From Pleodorina starrii (taxonomy: Eukaryota; Chlorophyta; Chlorophyceae; Chlamydomonadales; Volvocaceae): a stretch of 64,000 nt of DNA. Position numbers and translations under genes: made by a program. Below the pieces are notes generated by a model, which saw only the letters and a program-made list of their open reading frames with translations, made no database searches and was not told where the DNA came from. The stretch lies in contig BRXU01000005.1 of the NCBI GenBank assembly GCA_030267565.1, forward strand, positions 1,411,501-1,475,500, written 5' to 3'. Shown here piece by piece: positions 11,084 to 23,000 of this stretch (positions are counted from its first letter, which is position 1; each line of letters opens with the position of its first letter).

Positions 11084-14000
11084 ATGGGGCAGGTTAGTCC
11101 GCTTAAACCGAACCGACGAATTATGGACTGCATCCCGCACGAGCTGACCTCGAGTTGCAATTTATCAATGCACCAATGAAGCGATTAAAAATGGTTCCTG
11201 AAAACGGTGCAGGCTTCTGAGTTTCGTGTGCGGCGAACACTTCTTCTTATATTCATCGCTATCCTGACGCTTGGAACTGCCTACGCTTTCGAGGGAGACG
11301 GATTGTCTAATGCTAATTATACGGATTTGGATTACCTCTCATTCTGCCCACGCGCTATTGCCGACAGGTGCGTTTCTTACGTATGTAATAGCGTAGCGTG
11401 AAACTGCTAATCTTGCAACTACAGTACATTACATTAATAAAATGTAGTCTGATGTTGGCTTCCGGCATGGTTACCCCCCCTTCGTCCCCGCCGTCTCGGC
11501 GGGCAGTTGCCTCGCAGGTAACACTTCGCTGAGCTGCAAAACATTGAAGCAAAATATTATTCAGGGGTGGTACCAGTGCTGGACAAATATCGAGGAGAGC
11601 GCCGGGGTGAGATCAAAGCTGGAGAGCAGGTCACCAACTTCTAACCATTGTTTTGCGAACACAACGCCTCACGGTTTCCCGGAGCCTCTGGGTCAGGAGA
11701 TTCACGCAGCTTAAGTTGTATCCTCTAAATTGCGCCACGCTCCTCCCAAAACTCAGGGCCCGGGGCCTGTGCTTCGAGTATTATTGCCGGACATTTACGA
11801 GGACTGGCTGGTGCCGACGCTGCATCGGTTTGGGCGGCTTCACAACATCACCATCCAATTGGACATTGAGCCGATTGGCCGCCTGCTGGACACAATCATC
11901 AACGATGCCTTCCTGCCGCCTCCGCGCCAACATGCCGTGTGGCTCCAGACCACGCTCACCACCCAGCACCTCGCAGACATCGGGCTGTCACTTGACCTCA
12001 GGTCCGTCAGCCGACACCCGTGCCAGATTGTGGGTCACCTTGGTGGAGGTTAACCCGGGGAACGGCGCGGCGTCGCGCGGGACCGGCTTGCGGCGGCTGC
12101 CTTTGAACCCCCAGCTCGCCGATCCTCCCCACCGATTCTCCCCCAAGCGCAGCTCCCGAGCCAAAACACGCACACACACGCACACAAACACACGCCTGCT
12201 GCCGCCTCCCCTCCTCCCCGCCTGTCCCCCGCCTAGCCACCTGGTGGAATTCCCCAGCAGCGCCGAGCTGCTCTGGTCGGACATTTACCAGCTGTTCCGG
12301 CTGCAACTGGCGTCGTACCGGGGCCGGATCGTGAGCATGCCGCTGGACGGATCCACCATGTACCTCATACATCGGGCGGACGTGTTGGGTCGCCTGGGGC
12401 TGCAGGTGGGTGACTGGTCGCTGGGCTGGGCTGGAATGGAATGGAATGGAATAGAATGGATTGGCGGTTGTCGTTAGCAGCAGCAGCACCAGCAGGTGGG
12501 TGACTGGCTGGCTGGCTGGCTGGGTGGCTGGATGGCTGGGTGGCTGGCTGGGTGGCTGGATGGCTGGATGGCTGGGTGGCTGGATGGCTGGATGGCTGGG
12601 TGGCTGGATGGGTGGCTGGATGGCTGGATGGCTGGGTGGCTGGATGGCTGGCTGGCTGGGTGGCTGGCTGGCTGGCTGGCTGGGTGGCTGGGTGGGTGGC
12701 TGGGTGGGTGGCTGGGTGGGTGGCTGGCTGGGTGGCTGGATGGCTGGGTGGCCGGCTGGGTGGGTGGCTGGGTGGGTGGCTGGCTGGGTGGCTGGCTGGG
12801 TGGCTGGCTGGGTGGCTGGCTGGGTGGCTGGCTGGGTGGGTAGCTGGGTGGGTGGCTGGGTGTGTGGCTGGGTGGCGCCAAGCTCACGCCGGCGGGCGCG
12901 TGCTCATCTGTACATGTGCGGTTGTGCGTGGATGGATGAATGGAGCGGTCGGTGAGTGCCGCTGCAGGTACCCAGGACGTGGCAGGGCGTGCTGGACTAT
13001 GCGGCGGCCTACACGCGCGCCAGGGACGCGGCGGTGGCGGAGGAGGCGGCCGCGGCCGCAGGCGCTGCGGAGGGGCAGCAGGAGCAGGAGCGGGGCGCCA
13101 GCGGCAGTGCCAACGCCACGCAACTGCCACTCTACCCGCTCTGCATCCCCCGGGGCGCAGGTAGGGGTGCGGTCGTGTCCGGTGACCGGACGCACATGGG
13201 GGTCGACACGGGGGCGATCTAGGAAAGGGGGGCTTAGGGTTATGATGGTGCGTTTCTCCCTTGTGACACTCGCTTTGACGCCCCTCTTCAGCCGACTCTT
13301 CCGCGGCGCGTATCCTGCCCTTCCCTCAACGCCCGTCTGCCACAACGCCACCTCCACCGCCACCTCCACCGCAGCCTGCCGGCGGCTGACGCTGCTTCAG
13401 GCGATCTGGTCGACCATCGCACAGACCCACGGGTCGCAGCAGGGCGTCCACTTTGATCCCGCCACCCTGGAGCCGTTGCTGGACACGCCGGCGGCGGCGG
13501 AGGCGTTTCGGGTGGTGGCGGGGCTGCTGGCGGCGGCGGCGCCGGAAGAGGCAGGCGAGGGCTGCAGCCACGGCAGCCTGAGCTTTGCGAGGGGACGCTG
13601 CGCGCTGGTGCTGGCGGTGTTTGTGCCGCAGATGCGGGTGAGGGCCGAGAAGGGGGGAGGATGTGGGGGTAAGGGCTGAGGGAAGGGATGTGGGGTGAGG
13701 TTGCAGCTGTGCCGAGGGGCCCGGGGGGCTGTGAGGAAGTGGGGAAGTGGGAGCCGGCTGAAATGGGTTGGGGTTTGCTGCCGCTGTCCCTCTCTCCACT
13801 CCGCACTTGCTTTGCATTCCTCCGCATTTCTGATCGAGCAAACACATATGCTGCATTTGCATTTTTGATCGGATGCATCTCTGGTTGCGCAAGCACAGAT
13901 GCTGGTCCGGCCCGAGTTCAACGCGACGGTCGTCATGAGCTCATTGGGCGTGTCGCCCGTGCCCGGATCTGACCTGGTTTGGACCCGTGGGTCGGTAGCC

Positions 14001-17000
14001 GGCGGCGTCAGCGGCCAGGGCCGGAGCCAGTTGCAGCCCTGCAACGCGGAGCGGTGCCCCATGGGCACGCGGTACGACAATGCCGAGGGGGGTACGACGC
14101 TCGTCAACCACGCGCCGCTGTCTCCCGGGAGCAACCTGGCGGGGGCCGTCAACCGCGGGTACGTGCACGTGCGAGTGAACGCGAACGAGAATGCGAACGT
14201 GTCCATGGGGACGTTGTGTCTCGGGGACGTTCTGGGGCATGTGGGGATCTGGACTCCCCTGCTGCCCTCACCCTTCCCCACTCGCTTCGCTCGCTTTCCC
14301 CTGTGCCTGTTCCCCCTCGGTCCTCCGTTCCTTACCCCCCTTCCCCCTGCTTTTCTTCTTTATTACCCTCTCTCTTCTACCCCCGCCCCCTTCGCCCTTT
14401 TTTCTTACTCCCCACCCCCTTTTTTTTTACTCCCCACCTCACCCACCGTCGCAGGCTGCCGCTCGTGACCCAGTACTTGTCCTTCCAGCTCCTCCTCTTC
14501 CTGGCCTCCCTGGACCGCTACGCCCCCCTGGAGGCCGAGCTACAGCCGGAGCCACTGCTACAGACTGTAGCGCCCGTGCGGGAACACTTGGTGGTCTCGG
14601 ATGCCGTGGACGTGTGGGTGCAGGCGGGGTACGACAGGCGGATGATGACGGAGGCGATGGCGCCGATTGCCTTCACGCGGGCACACCCCAACCGCGCCTG
14701 GGACCTGCGGATGCCGTACCACATGTACTACAAGTGAGGTTTCGGAGCTGTGGGGGCGGGGCTGTGTGGGTTTTGGTGCAGGGGCGCCTGACGCCATCCG
14801 GCCACACTCTGCAAGCCGCTGCGAAGGCGGCCGCCGCCGCCACCGCCGTCGGCGCCGCCGCTGACCCACAGCCCGGCGAGCAGCGCCGCTCCGCAGCTCA
14901 CCCACAGCGCTCCCTCGCTGCTTGCGGAACGGATCAGCACCCGCGCCTCACGTCACGCCCCCCCCTCTCCCGTCCCCACCATGCCCCTGGCCCCACTGCA
15001 CACCACCGCCCGGACCTCCCTCGCCGTCTCTGTGTCTCCGCCCGCCCGGCCGGCAGTGACGTCTTGGCGGGAATTCTGGAGGGCCTGGAGACCGGAAACG
15101 TCGTACTGGGCGAGCAACTGCAAGTGGCCCAAGGGTCGGCGGCCGCCATCAACGGCACGGCGACCCCGGCGCCCGCCGTGGGGGTCTCTCCGGACCAGCG
15201 ACGGCGGTGGCGGCGGCGGCAGCGGCGGCGCCGCCTGTTGCAGCAGCAGGAGCACGACGGGGCCTCGGCCCCCTCGCCATCGGCTCCCGCTCACGTGTCG
15301 CCGCCGCCGCCGCAAGCGACGCCGTCGCCGTCACCGTCGCCACCAGCGGGCGGCGCAGCGCGGTTTCGGAGCCTCTCCGCCGCGCTGAGGGACGGCCAGC
15401 AGCTGCTGGCCGCCTATTACGACCCCGAGGTGCGTTTCAGGTTGCGGATGACCCGTAGGTCGGGACGGGACGGCCCAGCGGGGGAAGCAAGCAGCCGGTG
15501 TAAGCAGCGGGGAAAGCAAGCAGCACTGCCCGGATGGTCTGAGTTGTAGGGTTTTAGGGTGACAACCAACACGCGCAACTCAACTTGTCCCCCTCACCGC
15601 ATCCCCACCTGCCATTTGCCACATCACCTCTCCTGTTGACCGTTGACCGTTGACAGGTGTACCGGGAGAAGTACCTGGCCTCCCTGGCCTTTACCGCGCC
15701 GCCGGCCAGCCCCGTCGGGCCTTCGGCAGCGGCGGCGACGGCGGCGCGCGGCGTCAGCGCCCAGACGCTGGTTCCGGCGTTGCTCGTGTCGACCCTGGCG
15801 CTTGCGGGGGCGGCGGCGGGCGGCGGCGTCGTGTGGTGGAGGCGGAGCCGGCGGCGGCGTTCCCGCGGCGGCGCTCGGGACTGGCAGCGGCGACACAAGG
15901 GCGGCGGCGGCGGCGGGTGGGAGCCCGTGGCGCTTGTGGTGACGGATATTGAGGTGGGATTGTTCGGGGGCACTGCGAAATCGGGGCTGTGGCTGCAGCA
16001 TGTACCGGCATCAGCAGCAGCAGCAGCAGCCAGGCACCAAGATGACCCTACATAACAATCAGGCGGGAAGGGAAGGGTGTAGAGTACGACAGTGGGGAGG
16101 GGAGCAGGGGTGATGACAGTGTGGACGAGTAGGCCGAAACCGCCGCGATGGAACGGAAGCGAGGGAGTGGAGTGGGGGGGCAAGAGGGGGTGAGCGGAGG
16201 TGGGTTGTGCAGCCTAAGCCCCGCCCCACTCACACCCACCCACCCACACACGCATACACACACCGCCCCGCCCCGCTCCTCCCCGTCCCGCCCCGCCCCG
16301 CCTCCTCAGGGCTCCACAGCGCTGTGGGAGGCCCTCCCGGCTGCGCTCATGTCGGAGGTGATTCGGCTGCACCACACGTGCGTCCGGAAGCTGCTGCGGA
16401 GTCATGGAGGATACGAGTCGGCGACCGAGGTGGGGAGGGGAGGGGAGAAGAAGACGGAGGGTTGGGAGACCTGTTTAGGCTGTCATACCCTAAAAAGCCC
16501 TAAAACCCAACCCCATACCCCCCTGGTGCCTGGTGGCTGCCACCAGTACCAAAGGTCTCATTGCACCCTAAAGGTACAACTCGCACCCCGTGAACCATGC
16601 CAGGGCGACTCGTTCATCCTGGCCTTCCTCACAGCCAAGCAGGCGGTGGCCTTTGCCCTGGAACTGCAGGTGGGTCTCCAGGGAGGGGGGGAGGGGGTGT
16701 TGCAATGCGAAACATCCAATGATGTGTGTGTATAAGAGTGCAATACGAAACCTGCTGCGGCAGAGACGGGGTACATTATTGGGGAAGGAAGATGAACGTT
16801 GTGATTCTAGTTTGCATGGCTCGACTTTTTTCGGGTTTTTTCGCGTACCTTGCAGTTCCCTTCCAAAGTTCCAATCCCCCTTCTTTCTGCAAACCGCCCC
16901 CTGCCCCTTAACATAGTCTGTGCTGCTATCCCCGTTCCTTTCCGAGGCACATGTAACCACCCCACAACCCCGACCTCCATGTCACTCGCCACCCGTCCCG

Positions 17001-20000
17001 TCCCTTCCCCTTAGGCCCAGCTGCTGGTCCTGCCCTGGCCGGAGGAGCTGCTGGAGCAGCCGGTGGGTCAGTGGGTCCATGGGTCAGTGACCCGTGGGTC
17101 AGTGGGTCCATGGGTCAGTGACCCGTGGGTCAGTGGGTCCATGGGTCAGTGGGTCCATGGGTCAGTGACACCCGTGGGTCAGGGGGTCCGTGGGTCAGGG
17201 GGTCCGTGGGTCAGTGACCCGTGGGTCAGTGACCCGTGGGTCAGTGACCCATGGGTCAGTGACTCGTGGGTCAGTGGATCCATGGGTCAGTGACCCGCGG
17301 GTCAGTGGGTCCATGGGTCAGTGACACATGGGTCAGTGCGTCCATGGGTCAGTGGGTCCATGGGTCAGTGACACCCGTGGGTCAGGGGGCCCGTGGGTCA
17401 GTGACCCGGGGGTCAGTAACCCGTGGGTCAGTGACCCGTGGGTCGGTGACCCGTGGGTCCATGGGTCAGTGGGTTACTAACCCATGGATCGGTGGGTCGG
17501 TGGGTCCACAATCCTTGGGTCGATTCTAACGACGCGCCGTTGGCTGCAGGGATATCGTGCAGGTTCTTCGCGCAAGGTGCCCTAGCCGTAAACAGCAATT
17601 ATCTGTTATGTTGAACACGAGCAGCCAGTGGGTCAGTGCGTCCATGGGTCAGTGACCCGTGGGTCAGTGGGTCCCTGGGTCAGTGACCCGTGGGTCAGTG
17701 AACAGCAATTATCTGTTATGTTGAACACGAGCAGCCAGTGGGTCCATGGGTCAGTGACCCGTGGGTCAGTGGGTCCATGGGTCAGTGACCCGTGGGTCAG
17801 TGGGTCCATGGGTCAGTGGGTTCATGGGTCAGTGACCCGTGGGTCAGGGGGTCCGTGGGTCAGGGGGTCCGCAAGGTGCCCTAGCCGTAAACAGCAATTA
17901 TCTGTTATGTTGAACACGACCGACCCTCCTCCCGCTTCCTCCCGGGCCGACCCTCAGGCCTGTGCCGTGGTTTCGGTGGATCTTCCCGAGGGATTCCCCT
18001 TCGTCGGCCGCCCAGGCCTGAGCCTGGCCTTGTCGGAACGGGGCCTGCGCCACGGTGCCGGCTCCGGAACCTTTCGCAACCGACGGACGACCTGCGGCCC
18101 GACGGACGAGTCTGGCGGCGCTCGCTCACGGCCGGCGTCGGGTCACCGCGGCTGCCCCGTGTCCTCGTCCGCGTTCGCCGCCGCAGTCACCGCCGCGCCC
18201 GGGGTTGGCAAGACGTCACCGCTGGCGCTGGCGTCGGCGTCGGCGTCGAGGTTGCCGCGGTGGCTGTGCACCAGGACGACGTCGAGTCAATCCGTTGGCG
18301 TGGCGGCGGCGGCGGCGGCAGCGCAGGGTGATTCGCCGCTGTCGTCGCCGCCGACAGGCGGCATCGGCGGCGGCGGCGGCGGCGTGACGCCGCCTCACGC
18401 GATGTCCGCCGCTGCGGCCGTACTTCATGGCGTGCCCGTGCTGACGGCGGACGGGACGGGGCTCGGGCCTCGCGGCGGCGGCGGTGAAATTGTCGTACAG
18501 CCGACCAACGGCAGGGCGTCCTTCGCAGGGTTCGTCAGCAGCGGCGGCAGCGGTGGATCCGTACGGCAAACGCGCGTCGCGTCGGTGTGCCATTCGTTGC
18601 TGCCGCTGGAGGCGGCGCCAGGCGCGCGCGCGAGCATCGACGTTGCCGCCAGCGGCGAGCTAGATGGCGTTGCCGGGGCGCCGCGCCGGCGGGCCAGGAC
18701 GGCGTACGACCATGAATTTGTACGACAGGCGCTGCCGCTGGGCGGCGGTCTGCCGGCGGCCGTGTCGGTCTCAACAACGGGCACTGCCACAGCCGTCGAT
18801 GCAGTGGACTGCGAGAATGAGTACGAGGACGACGTCTTGGCGGGGACAGCAGTAACGGCGGCGGCGGCGCCGCCGCCGCCATCGCCACCGCTGCAACACC
18901 CCCAGGCGAGCGAGCAGCGGCTGCTGCGGCCGCTGGCGCCGTCCACCGCCGCCGCCGCCGCCGCCCTGGCGGCCCGATGGCGCATGCTGGACTCGATGCC
19001 GCCGGCGGCGGCAATGACGACGACGCTGCGGACGTCACTCGACACCGCCGAGACCCAGACGGACGACGGCGACGGCGACGGCGAGCAACGGGCGTTGTTT
19101 GGCAGCCCCGGCCAGGCGGCGCTCCTGGGACTGGGACTGGGCCCCGCCGCCAGTGCCTGCGGCCGCCAACGTCTCAACGTCGCCTTTGCGAGCTTGACCG
19201 ATAAGGGTGCGGAGTCGGGCGAGCGCCCCAGTGGCATCGGCGGCGGCGGCGCCGCCGCCGCCTCCGCCGCGGCGGGCCTGGCCTCCGGCCGGTCCCGGGG
19301 GGGCCCCGGCATCAACGGGCCGGTCCCGGGGGAGCCCAGTCAGACGCTTGGGCAGCTGCTGAGTAAGGCAGCGGCAGCCGTGGCGGCGGCGGCAGCGGCG
19401 GCGCCGCCGCCGCAGTCGGCGTCGCGTGGCGGTGGCGGCGGCGGCCTGCTTCGAAGTTGTCCTTCGGTGCCGGCGCCGGCGATGGCGGCGGCCGGGCCGC
19501 CTTCGGCGGCGGAGACGGCGGCGGTGGCGGGCTCGGGCCCGTCGCCGGTGCCGGTGTCGGCCGCGGCTGTTCACAAGGCGACGGCCGCGGGGCTGATTTT
19601 CAGGTGGGCAAAAGGGGGGGCGGCCGTTTGGCGTCGGCCGTCTGGGGGTGCGAGCTGCAAGGCCCGAGGCTCGAGCTCGTGTTCGCCAGCTGCCCGTCAG
19701 CCCGCCAGCCCGTCAGCCCGTCAGCCCGTCAGCCCGTCAGCCCGTCAGCCCGTCAGCCCGTCAGCCCGTCGGCCCGTCAGCCCGTCGGCCTTCCTGCTTG
19801 CGTTTCCTGCCTGATTGGAGCTCAGTGTTGAAATTTTCCGTCCTGCTTCCGCTTCCTTGATATCCCGCGAGCCGCGACGCATTGCGACTGTGCCGCAGCC
19901 GCTGTGTGGTAGGTAAGAAGCACCTGCCCTGCCGCTTTCGGTTGGAATACCGTATCTCCGTATGCGATTTCCGCGATAGTATCACCATTAGCACCTTTAT

Positions 20001-23000
20001 CATCAACAGCAGCAGCAGCACCTTAAGCACCTTGAGCATCGCCATGATAATTGCCATGACCATCATGATCATCATCGTCGGCGTCATGGCGTGCGGACGC
20101 AGGGGCCTGCGGGTGCGTGTGGGCATCAGCTGGGTGCTGCCCTCGGCGGGGGAGCTGCAGTACAACGTGGCGGCGGCGCGCATGGTGTACGGCGGGCCTT
20201 GCGTGGCGGCTGCCAAGGCGGTGGCGGACATGGGGCACGGCGGCCAGGTGCTGTTGAGCGGGGCCGCCAAGGAGCAGCTGGAGGCGGAGTGCTGCGCGGG
20301 CGGCAGCGGCCGGCCCGGAGGCACGATGGTGGGTCCAGGGAAGCTCGGTACAGGTCGCCATTCCCCCCTCTGCCCGACTTCCGCATGGCGTGCCCCCCCT
20401 CTCCGACGTGGCCCCCCACCTCCGACCTCGCAGATGCTGCACATGGGCACCTTCGCGTTGCAGCGGCCGCCCAGCGGCGGCCAGCGCACAAGTGGCCTTC
20501 TCGGCGCGGCCCTGGAGAGGCAGAAGAGCGTCGCGGCCGCCAACGCCGCCGCCGCCGCTAACGCCTTCGCATACGCGACTACGGGCTCGTTGTCGGGCCT
20601 GATGAGCAGCTCGGGCGCCGGCAACGCCGCGGCGGCGGCACCGCCGCTTCCGCCACCGCCGCCGCTGTCGCCGGACGGCGCTCCCGGCTCGTCACCGCTG
20701 CTGATGTCCAGCGGCCCGCTGCTGTACAGTACGGATGGGTCGCAGAGGCTGTGGAAGGGCCTCAGCGGCGGCTCCGCCGCCGCCGCCGCCGCCGCCAAGC
20801 CGGCATTCGAGAAGCGCTGCGTGTTCTGGGCCACGAGTCCGGGTCTGTCGCCGCGGCTGGCGCTGCTGCCGCCGCTGCGGCTGCCGCCCGACGCGACGCC
20901 GCTGTGCGACGTGTACAACGCCCCAACGGGACGAGTGTCGTACGTTGCCGTACAGATCCCCGCGGTGGCGGCGCTGCTGGCGTGGAACCGGGGCGTGACG
21001 GAGGAGGCGCTGCGAGTGCTGCATGAGGCGGCGACGGCGCAGATGCAGAGCGTGAGCGCGTACGGCACCGGGTACAAGGTACGGCAGGCGCAAGGTTGCT
21101 GTACATTCGTACGGCTTGGCCCTTGCGCTTCCTCGCTTGCCGCGTCTGTTCGGCGTTGTGTCGTCTTTCCTCTCCCGGCCAACCTCGGGCCTGTTTCGCG
21201 CAGCAGAGACTTTTGAACCGTTGAGGAAAGCCGTACACCGTGCTTCAGTTTTGTGCCGGAACACGCAAGCTGCCTGACTGGCTCACGGATTCACTGACTA
21301 AGCGATTGACGGTCTCACTGACTGACTGACCTGATTGCCAAAACGCCCTCGCGCAGGCGCCGTGTGCGGGAGGCGCGGAGCGGGGCCGGCTGTGCGCTGT
21401 CTTCACGACTGCCTCTGCGGCAGTGCGCTGGGCGGAGGGGCTGCGAAGGGAGCTGCTGGCGGCGCCCTGGCCGCCGGTGAGGGACACTGCGTGTATGGTT
21501 GTGTGTGTGGTTGTGTTTGCTTGTGCTTGTGCGTGTGTTTTCCGCTCGCTTGACCTCTGGCTTGACCTTTCGCTTGCCCTCTCGCCTCACCCACCCTCGC
21601 CGCTCAGGAGCTGCTGGAACACGAGTTCTGCGAAGTGGTGGAGACCTGCAGTGCCGCAATGGACCCATGGGTCAGTGGGCCCAAAAAGTACACCAAGCGC
21701 ACCCGCCGCGGGAGCCTGAACGCCTGCCTATACCCGGAAGCAGCCGCAGCATCCGTAACGGCAGCAGCATCAGGAGCCGTCGGCGCCGTCGGCGTCGGCG
21801 GCATCGGCAGCAGCTTTCGATTGGGTGCGTCGTCGTCCTCACAGCAACCGCAGCTGTGGTCGACGGCGCCGGGCAGTAGCAACGTCAACCGCTACCATAA
21901 ACGCAGTAACGGGGACGCCGGCGGCGACAGCAACGACGGCGGCAGCACCTCGCGGCAGGAGCTCATGGGCGCCAACATGCGGGCCGCTAGCGGCGGCCTG
22001 GCAGCGTTCCTCATGTTGCGGCGACTGGAGGGCCGCTCGCGCCGCGGCGGGATCTCCCAAAAAGGCAGCACTTTCGCCTCGGCGGCGGCGGCGGTGGCGC
22101 CGGCGGCGGCGGTGGCGGCTGCCGCCGCCGACTCCTTGGTCGCTGGCATGGAGGACCTGACGTCGACGTCACCGCCGACGGCGTCAGCGTCTGCAACGGA
22201 TGGCGGCGGCGGCGGCGGCGGCGAGGCTGGCGGGTGCATTCATCGTTACTTCGCCTCCGCCGGCGGCACGGCGTCCCTCCGTCAGCCCTCAAGGAAGCCA
22301 GGAGCGCCGCAAGAGGCGGCGTTCCACAGACTCGCCTCCAACGCCTCGTCTGGCAACGGCGGCGGCGGCGGCGACAATCAACTGCCTGCATTGCTGCCGG
22401 CCGATCCGAGCCCCGTCGTGGCTGCCAGCGCCGTCGAAGACCAACCGGCTTGTGAAGGTTTCGCGAATCCCGTCGGTCGTCTGCCTCCTTGCGCTGGCGC
22501 TACGCGAAGCGGCGGCAGTAGTGCCCACGGCGGCGCTCTGCTGGGCGGCGGACCCACGACGGACGCGACGTGCCCGCCGAGCCCGTCCATGGCCGCCGCC
22601 GCCGCGGCGGTGGCGGCGACGCCGCCGCCGCTCGCGTTGCCGGATTATTTGGCTGGGCCTGCTCGTCTGGAACTGGCGCCGGAAGCGGCGAGTATGCGGC
22701 GGAGTCTTGATGCGACTGCTGCTTGGCTGGATGCGCCGCCCTTGGCGCATAGGCCGGTGCGTTCTGAGTTTGCGTGTGTGCGTCTGCGCGTGTGTTTTGC
22801 GTTTGTGTATACGTATTTTCCCCGTATCTACATGTGTGTATCGTGAAGGAGGCAGCAATGCGCGTTCGCCACACGTGTGTTTGTATGCCCTGCTGTGCGC
22901 GCTTTGCAGTGTGTTGTTGAGCTGGGCGGGCAAAGCTGCGCTCCTCTGTGAGGTACCGTATTCTACTGGGAGCGAGGGAGAACGTGAGGGAGGCCTGCGC

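Noticed and set aside
12461..13130. Long Trp/Leu/Ala/Gly (+) and Pro/Ser/His (-) frames at the 12.5-kb repeat
   Set aside because: They are read through the TGGCTGG minisatellite inside a cyclase intron. A short unit whose length is not a multiple of three but which lacks stops gives open frames in all phases.
13288..14281. Long - strand frames of 188-294 codons opposite the cyclase
   Set aside because: They are antisense to exons with strong domain support and are rich in Pro/Ala/Arg, as expected for GC-rich shadows.
17063..17880. CRISPR-like array
   Set aside because: Units are adjacent and self-overlapping without unique spacers, in an intron of a eukaryotic gene.
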